The notes under the pieces are model-generated. The model was not told the origin of the DNA and did not search any database. It was given only the letters and a program-made list of their open reading frames with translations. The position numbers and the translations under genes are program-made. 64,000 nucleotides of DNA from Ficedula albicollis (Eukaryota; Chordata; Aves; Passeriformes; Muscicapidae): contig NC_021675.1 of the NCBI RefSeq assembly GCF_000247815.1, positions 67,732,193-67,796,192 on the forward strand, read 5' to 3'. This document shows, piece after piece, positions 11,411 to 24,107 of this stretch (the first letter of the stretch is position 1; the number at the start of each line of letters is the position of its first letter).

Positions 11411-14400
11411 GCTATCAGTCACCTAAAGGCCACCAAATTATTTTATTCAGTTTGGCAACATTCCTAATGTATCCAAGCAGGGTCGCACCAATATAACTTT
11501 GGCGCTGATTGGGCAGATTATGCAAAGCAAGTAAACTTTCATTATCAACTCTTTTCCAAACTTGCTCTCTGAAAGCTGTGACATTTTAATTGGTTCATGT
11601 TTAAGTTAAGAAACGAAAGTATATTTTCTTCTCTGTATGCCAAAGGAGATGTTGTCCTCAACTCTGAATACACAGGGAATGATGTGAAGAGCCCAGTAAT
11701 TTCATAACCCAATTGTTCCTGCCAATTTAGGATCCTTCCCTGGGTTTCTGATCAGCTGTTTTGACTTCTTTACCTTACAAAAATATCACAGATAAGGTTT
11801 ACAGGCAGTGTGAGGGTTTAAATGGCAAAGCTAAAATGAGATTTATAGAGTCTCCTTCACTGAACCACCAGAATGCAAATAAATATCCACTGACTGTTAC
11901 ACAGATTTCTTGAAACAAGAACATTTTTTAATCTCTCCATCTTTTTTTTTTTCAAAATTAATAAAATATGTAGCTACATTTTGCTGCCAGTCAGACCCTG
12001 ATGCTCTTAGCAAGGAAATCCTTTGCCTGACACACCTAGTAGTGTACAGACTGTTTAATATGTACAGACCTGGTGTGTTCCTTGCTTTACAGGTTTCAAT
12101 TTGCATTTTCATATCAAGAACCAATTTTGTGCCACCATCCTGGCCAGGAGCTGGAAGAGTCTGTGCTGAGATTTCTCCTGCTGAGGTGGGACCTGGCTCC
12201 TGCTGCCCTTGCCTATTATCACTCCTGAGGAGCTCAGTGCAGACTCACATCCAAACATCCCCAAAAGCCTCTTTTGGAACCAGGCCCACTTGTTTTTTTC
12301 AGGATGGAAGGCGAAGTAGGAGGGCAAATCCCAGATTTTAAATACTTGCCAAGTTTGGCTATGGATGGGATTGTGACAGACTCAAACTCTTGCAAGCTTT
12401 ATAGATAACCCTTTGAAATCTCTGTGATCATAGCTGTAAAGTCCATTAAAATGCCAGAAAAAGTAGAAATGGTCAAGCAATCAGTAATGCACATTTAATT
12501 AATAAAGCCATTCCTTAAAAAACAGCTAATATCTGACTAGAACACTGAATCTGCACCTGTCTCTAACAAACTGCATTTTCCCCTTAGAAATTCTAACAGA
12601 GCCTTGGATACATGGTTTTATACTTACCTTGTGTGTCACTTAGTATAAATAAGGACTTTTTTTTGTTTATGTGAGCTCTTTGCTACAGTAAGAATACTGA
12701 AAAATAAAAATAACCTTTTCTTCTCGATGCCCAATAATAATGGTGAGAGACACCCATGACTGTTTAGGAATATCCTGCCAGGACAGCACTTATTAAGAAA
12801 ACATTTTAATGTGCTCTTTCTCTCCATTAGACTTTTAGAATGAAAGTAAAGCTCTTTTTTTTTCCCTTTTTATTTTTTAATAAAAGGCACTTTTCTTCCA
12901 AGGCAGAGCTATTTATCTCCAAGTAGACTAAAAACCTGGAACCAGGTGAAAAATAAAAAGTTTTTCACCAATTTCCTCTCTGGCTATTCTTTCAGTATTA
13001 CTTCCCAAGTCTCAGAGGTTACAGGTTCATAATGAAAATGCACAGTGGGTTTCATGCTGTATCTGTCTTGCATTGATTTTCTGCCCTTTCCTCCTCAAAC
13101 TGGGGAAAAAAACACCAAAAATGAGATTGTCACAGCACTTCTGCCACCACACAAGTGACCATCATCGTGGTTACAGTGACCATTTAAAGAATAAACACTG
13201 TATTTCAAACAGGCAAGGTATAAAGGGAGACCCAGTTTCAAAATAAATGCCAGTATAAGGAGACTAAAAAACCATTTTAGGCTTGTGTTTAGTTCATATC
13301 TGCAGATCATAAATAAGAAATATTCGTACATTTGGAGACATTTTGGGCTGAAGAAAGTTCTGAGTGCTCTAGCAACATGTGGCATATTGTACAGGACTGT
13401 GGAGCCCTCAGCAGTGGTTTTAGGTTTACTAGTATTGCAGCATTCAGGGTGCAGAATTAATAGGAAAAAGAAAATCTTTACCTGCTGTGCTAAAAGGCAT
13501 ATGAATAAATACAATAATAAAAGACACTTTTTTGTATTTCTATTTTACAAAAAGTCATACATATGTAAATAAATATACACACATACAAACTAGCTTTTAA
13601 AATGAAAATAAATGTATTTACAGGGAAGATAGATAGCTAAGACAAAAATAAACCCTGCAGTGATATAATTTTTAATTCTAATTTCAGTGAATATATTTAT
13701 ATTCAGAGTCACTATGATACTTTTGTCCTCTTCATTTCAATGAAAGAAAAAGGTAATTGAAAGATTCCAGCTAATGCCTTCAGCCTTTGAGGGCAAAACT
13801 ATTCAGGGCATTTGTAAAGTAAAACTGAGGTAAATAGAAATTAGGCTGAAATTAGCAGTGACAATATTAGTTATTCTACTGAAGGGAGTGGTCTCATGAT
13901 GAGTGCCACAAGAAATTGCATATCTGGAGTCTGATTGCAGTGTGAGATGGTTAGAGATGGTCAGTGTGCCATAAAAATGCAGGTATATACTTTACTGAGA
14001 CTTAACTCATTGAGAGAACACAGGTTTGGCTGATAAAAAGTCACAATTTATAAGCATTTAAAGGGAAGTGACCATGAACACATAAAAATACATTTATAAA
14101 TTGAAATAATTGTCTGAGCTCTAGAAAAGAAAGTAACGGACTTGATTTTATATTGAAATTGTGGGAAAAAAATTTCTTGGACTTAGATGGGATGTGGTTT
14201 TAAACCCAGGAGGCAAACAAGCACCACACAGCTTAGGTAGGTATTAATGGCTCTAGGTAGATAGGGGGAGAGAGAGAAACTTCAGCTGGGAATCCACACT
14301 GGCTAGCTCACATCTCAGTTAGAGCACCACTCTTTCCTCTCTGTGCACTCAGAGGTTACACCATGATCTCCAAAAACTCCAGGCAAAGATGTGCCAATAA

Positions 14401-16319
14401 CTCCCCACTGACCACGGCTTGCAGATAGAGCAGCTACATTTGTAAAATTTAGTGATTCTATTTTAATGCAGACATTGCATTCAGGTGCCTAAAGCCTGAA
14501 AAGTGGCCTGAAATCTCCTTCAGTCAAGCAATGAGGTAACATCTGACCTGCCCTTCTCCACCTCTGTTCACCCATTCTGACTGCAGTGGTCAGTTGTAAT
14601 ATGGGTTTGGGCTGTTTTTGGGTTTTTTTCTGTCAGAGAGAAAAATCAGCAGTAGCTTCATACCTTTCATGATTTTTTCATCATTATTTTGAATAAATAA
14701 TGTAAGAAAAGCTTGATCTGATTTGATACGGTTGTGTCACTACTATTTCTTACACTTTCAGCAACATCTAAGACAGAATTTCAGTGTTGGATTTTTGACA
14801 TTTGTGGATCATTGAAAACACACCCCTTCTCTTCTGTGAACAGAATATATTAAATACTGTGCAGAAGTTTGAGATTAGCTATCCCACAGCTGAAGAGGTT
14901 TCAATTCAAGTGCGTGTTCATATGTCACATTCACTGCAGGACTCCAAAACTTCCCAAACCTGGCTGAGCTTCATGAGACCTGTCTGGGAATTCCCCAGCT
15001 AACATTAACCTGGTTTAAGGTGGGACATGATATGTGAGTGCAAGTAAGAGATGGGAACAAGGTTAGCCTGGCAGGTCATTGCTGTCTAGATTTGCATTAG
15101 TTATATATATTTTCACATACCCTTCTTAAAGTCACAGGTCTATGTAAACCCTTCTGTATTACTGTCTCAACCTCACTCAACAATTTCAATGATTCCTCAC
15201 TCCATTTTCACTTATTTGACCATCTTTTTGGCCTTTGTTCCTATGTGTAGCTCCCTGTTCAAGCTGATTCTGCTCTCAAAGCAAAATTTGCATGAGTAGT
15301 GCCTGCTTTAAGACCACACTGCATGAACAGCATTAATAGTCATTAGTTCTACATTAAAAAGAAGGAACTGATTCCTGAAATACCTGTAAGGAGCCTAAAA
15401 CACCTGGAATGAGGCTAAAATACATGAACGTAGCCATGCTGACTTCAGTGGTGCTCTGAGTCACAGAAGTATGAACTTTGCTGCAGAAATGCTGTCTACA
15501 GGTGAATCTGGTTCATCCATAGGCTTTATACAAAAACCAGAGTGTAAAATCCCTTGTTGGGTTCTCCAGCTGAGTGTCCCAACCTGCTGCTGAGCCACTC
15601 ATGAGCTGAAGGCCAACAGAAGTCAATGTGCAGAAAGACAACCATGATAGCACCCAGAAGAAATCAATTTTAAAATGCTGCCTCTCCACACTGCTAAGAA
15701 TACATTCCTCTAATCTAAATGAATCTGTTTTGCTACAGTTTATACCCATGAAGAATTCATTAAACAGCAACCTCTCTTTTAATTAAAAGCTGCTCTCTCC
15801 ATCATCTCTTCACACTACAAAAACACATTTAGTCCTTTTCTATCAGCTGTTTTCCCAGCTCAGATTTTCCACTGATCTCCTGCAGACTCTAATTGTTGTT
15901 TTTTTCTCCAGGAGTGTCCTGTACAAAGATGAGCTCAGCTAAAACCCTGTGAGTTGCTGCTGGGTAAAAAGGGAATGTACCTGCAACAGCACATCATCAT
16001 TGCCTTGCCTTCCACTTGTGATCAACCATAATCCCAAGGCTGACTTTGGAAAAATTGCTGATTGTTCCCTGATTTCTGTCTGTGAAGATAATTACTCTCA
16101 CCTGCATGCCAAATATTACATTTGTCCCCATGAAATTAATTTAATTTCATTTTCATCTGTTTGCATCACTAAGAATTTGAATTCTAAGCTTGTCTTCCAA
16201 AATATATTTCCTGGCTCATTAGATTTAACAAAAAGACTGACAGAGACTGACTTTGAAGACATCATTGCAGAACGTCCTTCAGTGTCTCTTCCCATCAGTA
16301 TCTGTACCACTGCTGCAGG
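11411..16319. other. unique AT-rich DNA, no gene supported
   Basis: About 4.9 kb of unique DNA. The longest frames (143 codons at 11910-12341 on +, 139 codons at 13095-13514 on -) have no recognisable domain and are rich in F, C, L and S. Around 13500-14160 the DNA is very AT-rich. I see no transposon remnant. Confidence 0.5.
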
Positions 16320-16465
16320 GTTTTTTGGTGGGTTTGTTGTTGTTGTTCTTGTTGTTGTTGTTTTCTGTTTTTTTGGGTTTTTTGGGTTTTTTGGTTGTTG
16401 TTGTTGTTCTTGTTGTTGTTGTTTTCTGTTTTTTTGGGTTTTTTGGGTTTTTTGTTTTTTTTTTT
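16320..16465. repeat. compound T/G microsatellite, duplicated as a block
   Basis: GTT trinucleotide arrays alternate with TTTTTTGGG units. The block (GTT)n-CTT-(GTT)n-TTTCTG-T7-GGG-T6-GGG-T6 is present twice in tandem with a unit of about 57 bp, so an already complex microsatellite was copied as a whole. The F/V/C-rich + frame and N/K/T-rich - frame across it are low-complexity translations. Confidence 0.92.
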
Positions 16466-18295
16466 GTACCTTTTATTTTTCTTAGACCTTGTTTGCTTAT
16501 GAGAGTTCCATCTGAGACCACATCAGAAGCATTTCTAAAACCAAGACTCATGATACTCACTGCTCCTCTCCATCCACACAGTCTGTTGGCTTGTCACAGA
16601 GGGGGTTTAGATTGGTTTGACATGATTTGTTCATGACAAATCTATTCTGGCTGCTCCTCATCTTCTACTCATCACTCAGCTAATAATCTGTGTTGCTTCA
16701 GTACTGATTTTGTCTGTGTCAAAAACAGTCTGACTTTTAATACAAAATTTCTCTATTAACAGTTTGCTTCATAACAGGTGAATTAAGGTAAATTATGTGA
16801 AAATACTTTATAAGTACTTAAAAAACACTGCTTTGGGGGGAAGGTTTAGGAGTGGGTTGACTGGTTGGAGGGTTTTGTGTGCTTTTTTCCCGTGCCAATA
16901 CAATGAGGATATGCTGGGTTTTCTTTTTGAAATATACAAAGTAGAACTGCAAATTAATTGTAAAACCCAACCAGTTGTAACTCTGGATCTCTCAGAGCTG
17001 CTTCTTTAATAAATACAGATATATACATTGATGAAAATCTGTGAAGCTTTTTCAAAAATATAAAATTAATCATATTTTCTGACGGGTTGATTAACCAGGG
17101 AAGATATTGGAAAAACAAGGTACAAAATTCATATTTAGCATAAGGGAAGATTTTCTTGCCAATTCCTTTCAGCCCTGTTGCAGCAAGGTGAGAGGACAGC
17201 TCAGTCTCTGCAGGTGGCTCAGACCTCGGTTCCTCTGTGCAGACTGCCCAAAGATGCCAGTGAGCACCAGCTGCACACAGAAACCTGTGCAGGAGGCTGG
17301 ATGGAAGCAGCACCATCTGGGGAGGGTCATGGGCACCCCCCTGCCCTGTGTGACCTGCAGTCACAACAAGAGCTGGAGCTCACCCAGCCCCGCTGACACA
17401 AACACTCCTCCTCCTCTAAACAAGCCACTACTTCGTCTCCACCCATGGAAATATTTTAAATCAGGTTTCACATCTCCTTTTCACATTGCTGTCCTTAGCC
17501 TGCTGTCAGGAGCTAAAATGTGTGGTGACATTCAGCATCTCTGGAGCCCAAATCTGGCAGGGAGCAGGACAGGGAGAAAAATACGTCTGGAGTGTGCGGG
17601 GGGCAGTCAAAGCTCACTGCTGTTGTGGCAAGAGAGGTCAGGCTGTGACAGCTCTGCTATGGGTCCTACATCAACCCTACACTCTCCATTAGGGCTTGCA
17701 GAATCCTGCTCTGGTAAGTTGAAATCATGGCAATTTATTACCAGAGTGGTGACAGCATTTCTCTACAGCACCGTGAGGAATCTGTCCTTTGTCACACCGA
17801 GGAACACCAACATACTCTTTTTCCCTCTTGAGCCTCTGAGCCATCAGGGAAGTCCAAAAGAAGTTTGTTCCTTAGAAACCATAACATTCCCATAATATTT
17901 CCTCCTCTTCTCACAAATAACATAAAAATTGCTACGTGTAGGCATTTATGGCTGAAATTTGATAAAGTACAGTGTACAGCCTTATCAAAAGGTGGTAATG
18001 ATAGATCAGGAGGGGAAGGAGAAAATATACCAATAAAAATTGTAACAACAGTGTTTTTTTCTACATCTCTTAAAGGCCTTCCCTTTTTCTATTTAAATGT
18101 ATATTTATATATCCAAAATATTTATATTCCCTCCTGTTACTACAAAGAATAAAGTAATGCAAATGCTAATGAATATTAATGAAAGGTGTATAGAAAAGTT
18201 CTGAATAAATATTAACCTGTTTCTTATGAGGGAATAGAAAAATGTAGAAGCACTAGCTCATTTTAAGGTGTTAACATCTTTTTATGGAATTTCTG
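16466..18295. other. unique DNA containing the longest gap-free open frame
   Basis: The region holds a 262-codon open frame on the + strand (17107-17895) in a locally GC-richer interval. It matches no protein family I recognise, its composition (many S, C, W, L and P) resembles translated non-coding DNA, and no promoter or exon structure is evident. I do not call it a gene; see findings. The rest is AT-rich unique DNA. Confidence 0.45.
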
Positions 18296-18372
18296 GGACT
18301 GGATGCCTGTGATAGATGGGGTGACTCATTCAGGAGGTCCTTTTCCAACCTAAATGATTCTGTGATTCTGTG
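18296..18372 (+). mobile_element. CR1 LINE 3' end fragment
   Basis: The interval contains GGACTGGATG, then AGGTCCTTTTCCAACCTAAA and two tandem ATTCTGTG-type octamers. These are the last segment and terminal repeats of avian CR1 retrotransposons in sense orientation. Only about 77 bp survives, consistent with the usual 5' truncation of CR1, and the interior is diverged. Confidence 0.85.
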
Positions 18373-21300
18373 AAACAAAACCAGGATGTTTACTTGAAAA
18401 TAAATAACAAAACATGCAATTGTTTTATGGCTCTCAATGTTCTGTGTGCTGCTGCCTGGTGTCACATCAACCTGAAGAACTCATTTAATGGCACAGGTTG
18501 TTCAGTTCCTTGGGGTGTCCCACCTCCACCACAATAAAATGTGGGAAAACCAAGTCTGTTTACTAAAATATGAAAGCATTTAATTTTGTTTAATAAATAT
18601 CTTAGTTAAACTAACCAGGTTAAACTAACTTTGTTTTATGAAATTTAAGTCTTTCTGGTTCCATGCAGGGAGGATTTTATCCTGCTGTTTCTCTGTTGTA
18701 TTCTGTGGCTGTAGATGTGCCCAACATGCCAGGTTTCAAACAAAAACCTCCCCTTAGCAAACATGGCTCTGACCTTCAGAGAAAGGAAAGATATTGGAAT
18801 CACAAGACAGATACAGACCATTTCTAAACATCTTTAGGAATCACTTCCAGTAAATATCTGATCTCACTTATGGCTGCAACTGCCCTGAAAATGTAAAAGG
18901 CACTCATGGAGGCACAGCTGGGCAGGACACCTCTCCAGACTTTTTTGGGTTTCCCAATTCCAACCAAGTTGCCCTGCACATCCTCCTCTCACAGCATCCA
19001 TCTCCTTGTCTTTTCATTTAATTGACTCTCTATCTATTTTCAGACCTCATCTGAAAAACACTCTCATGCTCAAACACACACAAAGTGCCCCTCACAGCTG
19101 TTTTAATTTGAAATACAAGCTTTGTATCTTTTAATAGGGGAAAGTGTTTATGTGAGATACTCATTCTTGCAAACAATAAATGCTGTGGTAACAGTTCCTG
19201 GAGGCCAGGAACTTGTAGATGTACTTATTTATCAAAATCCATTGTTTTGTTTAATTAGCATTTTGAAGAGAGAAAATTCCTGCTCAAAATCATGTCTTTG
19301 CGTACTCAGAACAAAAATTGTTTTCTCTTTGGCAGTACTTAAGTGCTAAACAGCTCTCCAAACTCAAATTATTTGCAAGAAAAACAACCAACTAAACACA
19401 TTTGATTTTATTTTAAGAAAAGCATTTACACTGTAGACATCATAATTATTTACAAAACTATATTTTTTGTTTAGCTGAGAGCTGAATGCCGCTGCAGCAG
19501 CAGTCGAGGCAGATTCAGTGGCAGCAGACACCTCTCAGGAGAGGTTCAAAGGGAGTGGGAAGGTTTCTCTCTTCAGAATAAGGGCTTCATGCTCTCTTTA
19601 TCATGGTGAAAAAGACTGGCAGGTAACAAGGATAGAATCTCAAGCCTCTGTCCAGGTCAGTCTTCTTTCTGCCACTCCCAGCTGTGAATCAACAAGCATC
19701 GTCCCACGCGATGTCTTTGATTCCAGTTGAAAATCTTGGAGTTAAGGCTGGGGTGGCAGCACTGCTGAACGTGCTGGAGCTGCAGCACTGCGAGGGAACC
19801 TGCAGAAGGAGCAAATCCCTGCCTGTGGTAGGAACAGAAGCTGCTTTATGGAAGCAGTTAAGGTCAAGGCTGTATAAATTAAATAAGCAGTGTAATTTGT
19901 TGAACACCCAGCCTTCCTTGCTTCATCTGTATCTGCAGCCAGCAGACTGATGGATAGGTGCAGTTATCCTGTGTCTGCAGCCTGGCAAGGAGCTCTAAGT
20001 CACCTTAACTCATGTAACTGCAGACCTTTGGCAACAAAGGTGAGACTGCAAAAAACATGCCACAACTGCCCTTTTCAGATGGTGTTCTTACTTCTTTAAT
20101 TCCACTGGCATACTTTAACTAGATGGACATAACTTATGTCTTTTACAGTTACAGGTTCAGAACCATACAAAATGCAATAGTTTGTAATTCCAAATAAGTG
20201 CAGATAGGTTTCTGAGTCAGTGTTTTCTGAATGAAAGGCAGTTTTTCCACTGAATTAATAGATGCTGGACTGTATCCTAAATCTGCAGTGACTGTGGTCA
20301 TAAAAACTCTGTCAGTGTTGAAGATCTTTTGGGGAAAATTCCAAAGTTCGAAGTAGTAAATTAATCTACAAAATCACCTGAACTGCAAAGTCTGCTGGAA
20401 AGGTGGCCAAGATTATTTAAGCAATTTTCTTTCTAAAATTGTAGTTCTGACAAACTCACAGTTATCTTCAAATTTTAAACTGAATTTGCTAATTAATTAA
20501 GTTCACCAAGCGGGGAAGGCAAATGTTTCCAGAGGACAGCTAAGCCAGACTGCAGGAAAACTGTGTTTAAATCCTTTTACATTTTTTATGACATCTTCCA
20601 AAAGAAGATCACAGTTTATTCTAGCTCATCCTGGTAAGCTTCCACAATATCTATTCTATATAAATGAATATATACTAACTGGACCAGCCTCTGCAGCCTG
20701 CTCATAATCAGCCCTTTCTTGGTAACCAAGAAGGAAAACAGAATATGGGGAGATATTTTGGTTTTCTTTGTTTCTCAGTGCATTTTCTGCTGCCACAATA
20801 TCTGGTAGTATGGAGAAATTCCAGATGGTTTCAGGATTTCTGCTTGCTTTAGTCAGAAGCCAAATATATAGTATATAGAACCATAAAGGAGACAGCTTCT
20901 CATTCTAGACTTTTCCAACCAAAAAAGTGGTACCATTTTATGCCTTTCTGACCTTGCTGTTATACAGACATTCTCTATCACTTAGTGACAGAGAATAAAG
21001 GACAATTGGAGCTTTAACCTGATCTGGAATGGCCATTTTCAGCCATCTTCAGATGTTGAGCCACCAGCTGTCTCAAAGTCCAGATTTAGTAAATTCACAC
21101 GAATGTGTGTGTGTGTGAATGCACAGAAATTCACACAGATCAACCTGGTGGCATCAAATTTTAATATTATTTTGTACTTACTGGATCTTAGACTTCTCAC
21201 TCTGCAGCCTAGAGCTGAAGATTCCTATGGCTGTACAAGACAGTTTAGCTTTTAATGCTTTTTTTGAAAGCTGATCTGTCCATTAATATATTTTTCAAAT

Positions 21301-21754
21301 TCTCTGTGGATTCAGGGGTATAAAAATTATTCTGAGTTCAAATATGAAAAGATCTTAGGGCTTTTCTTCCTGTCCTAATTTTTACGTGAAAGAACCTTCC
21401 GAAAACGCAAAAAGTTTTTTCAGACTTTGGTGATTACAACTAGTCCTAGTTTAGGGATTTCCATTTCACCTTAAAAGTCATGGAATGGCTCTGGCTGAAA
21501 TACAGACATAATTTACTGTCTCCCAGACAGATCATTAGCAGCAGAAAAGGGGCTTTGACTACTGTGTCTGAAACCATCAGTCTTCATTCTTGGGCCTTGA
21601 AAGCCTCAAGTCTCTTGCCCAATTCCTCCTCATCCTCTCTGTCAGCAAGGAACGCTGAGAGGGAGATGGTGCTTCAGCCAGGGTGGGGGTGGTGCTGCAA
21701 TCAGTAGGATTGATTAAAACTGGGGGGTTGGGAGAAGGGAAATAGCAGTTTCAG
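18373..21754. other. unique non-coding DNA
   Basis: No gene or transposon is recognised. Short open frames of 60-90 codons overlap on both strands. A short GT run lies near 21104-21116. Confidence 0.5.
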
Positions 21755-21884
21755 GACAGGAATTCATTTGCAGCCTTCAATACTCTGTGAAAATGGCAGT
21801 GTCTTCCACAAGGAAATTTGACAGGAATTCATTTGCAGCCTTCAATACTCTATGAAAATGCCAGTGTCTTCCACAAGGAAATTC
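21755..21884. repeat. 65-bp tandem duplication
   Basis: GACAGGAATTCATTTGCAG at 21755 is repeated at 21820. The copies (21755-21819 and 21820-21884) differ at two or three sites (CTGTGAAAATGGC versus CTATGAAAATGCC). Confidence 0.95.
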
Positions 21885-24009
21885 CTTTGCAAGCATCAGC
21901 TCATCCAACTCTTAAAACAGTCGAGACAAGGCCATAGGGAAGTGATGCTGGTAATGTAAATATATACTAGATAAAGTCAGCAACAGGCCTACAAGCAGAA
22001 ACTCTGGGTAAAAATCCTCTGTCCTTGTTTTCCTTATTGCCCTTTTCTAATTTTGCTTTCTTGCCACATAATGTTCATCTGATGGTAGAAAAAGACATTA
22101 CAGAGCTGTCCATGGTTTTGAATAAAGTAATTCAGAAAGACAAGTGACTGATTACAACCACGCAGTGCCCTGAACCTTTACTGGGATTAAGACCTGAGGG
22201 AAATTCTGCCCCTCTCCACTTTACACTGAACTTGTTGGCTGTGTTAAAAATCTCTCATTTCCTTCTGACACAAGTGTGAGAAGCCAAGGGCAATACAGAA
22301 TAGGTGATGGCATTTATTTAAAAAGTTGTTAGGAGCAGACAAACTGCTTGCTGGTGTTCAAATTACCAGCATTTTAACACGTCCTTCCAGCAAATTATCC
22401 AAAATCTGGAATAATTCACTCACAGCCTTGCAGAATGCACCCATTATCCAAATTTGCCTGTCACTGAATGGCCGTGGTTAAAGATTGTTTAAAATGTAAT
22501 AGGAAATATTGGACTTTTTTTTTATGGCTTCGTTGCTGCAGTGAATGTAAGTACTCACACACAGAGGTAATGTTTTGGGGGGGTTTTATTCCCAGGGATT
22601 CATTAAAAACTCCTTGTTAAAATGTTCCACATGGTTGGTGTGCTGTAGGAGCTGAACACAGGACACAGTCATGTTAAAAGCCACACACCCTGGGAAATAA
22701 GCTCAGTTTTACAAAAGCCAGGGCTAGGGAACAAAAGAGATTCAGCGAAGGGTGAAAGTGAAAAGTTAACTCTCATAATTAATTAATTTCTGCAATCTGC
22801 TTATTATATCTACTCACACACACTGAGGCAATTGCAGGAGAAGATTTTAATAGGAAAGGGAGAGACATTTGCCATGTCCTTTGTTAGCAAAGCTGAACGT
22901 TCAGCTGGTATAATCTGAATAATGGAAGAGCTGTGTTTCAGCACACACTGCTGGGCTGGGCTGGGAGATGAGTCACTTCTGAGAGTGGACAAACACAAAA
23001 GAGGCTTCTGGCACTTGGCTGGGGCCTTGCTTTAATTGTGGCATTTAGAAAAGTCTTCAGCAATACTGTAGGAAGCCACATATAAAAAATTCTTATTAGG
23101 TTGTTTCTTCCTAATTTTAAGATTCTCTGGATCAGATTTGCATCCTGGTTTTTTTTTGTTTGTTTTTTTTTGGTTTGGTTTTTTTTTTGTTGTTGTTTTG
23201 TTTTGGTTTTTTTTCTAGCAGAGAGCTCAAGCCAATCTTCAGCAGATAAAAAAAGGTATAAAAGAAAAACTGAGGTAGAGAGAAATTACTTCCCTGATTT
23301 CATATATCCAGCACTGGAGATGTAACAAACCCAACACATTTATCTATTCAGACAATGTCTCATTTCCATGAACTATGCTAAATTATTTTTATAGGGAGAG
23401 ACACATTCTGACTAAACATTGTTACTGTAATACTACTTGGAATCAGTCATAGATTAAGAATCCAATGTTTCACACAGAGCACAAATACAAAACAAAAGTT
23501 GATCCCTGCATCTAAGAATTCACAGCCCCATTAAATACTTCTCTGAGCCAAATACATTTTACTCTGGTTATGTCACAAGAGGTGAGCTGCCTCTTCTTTT
23601 TTCCTGTCCTGAAAGAAAATATATATTAAAGAGCAATATAGATATCAATATAAATCATTAAAAAACTATCTTTCATGAGAAAGCCAGAATCTTTTACTTT
23701 TTTTTTTCCCCAGGAAGTGCAATTAGTTAAAATGATACGATAAAACCCGTTTGTTTGAAGGTAGCTTATAATTTTTATGTCACTCTACAGTGCAGTCATA
23801 GCTTGTGAATGGAAGCCATTTATCCACACAAATGAGAGTGCATTTAACTCTCATGCTCATGCATGAGCAACTTGTTTAAGCACTGGCTGTAGTCAAAGAA
23901 CAGCAGCACACTTTTGCAGAAGGCAGCTCAACCTAACTGAAAAAAGTCTAAAACAGTTGAGATGAGGATTTAAATGATTGCCTTGGAGCAGACATCTTAC
24001 TTTAATGTA
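21885..24009. other. unique DNA with one T/G simple repeat
   Basis: This is unique AT-rich sequence. A T/G-rich simple repeat occupies 23147-23214 (T8-10 runs broken by G, GG or GTT). Nothing gene-like is seen. Confidence 0.55.
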
Positions 24010-24107
24010 TCACAGAATCAAATCATAGTCACAGAATGGTTTGGTTCGGAAGGGGCCTTAAAGATCATCTAATTCCAAACCCCCTGCCATGGACAGGGAC
24101 GCCTTGC
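24010..24107 (-). mobile_element. CR1 LINE 3' end fragment
   Basis: Read on the + strand it starts with reversed CR1 tail octamers (CACAGAATCAAATCATAG...CACAGAATGG), followed by GGAAGGGGCCTTAAAGATC and CCCCTGCCATGGACAGGGAC. This is the reverse complement of the CR1 3' terminal region. About 98 bp is recognisable. Confidence 0.92.

Noticed and set aside
13095..13514. 139-codon - strand frame with hydrophobic stretches
   Set aside because: Composition follows local AT richness; no signal peptide pattern, family motif or exon signals are convincing.
16374..16460. Telomere-like TTTTTTGGG units
   Set aside because: The unit is not the vertebrate TTAGGG repeat and is embedded in a T/G microsatellite.
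16253..16636. V/L/F-rich hydrophobic open frame resembling a membrane protein
   Set aside because: It is a translation of a GTT/T-G simple repeat.
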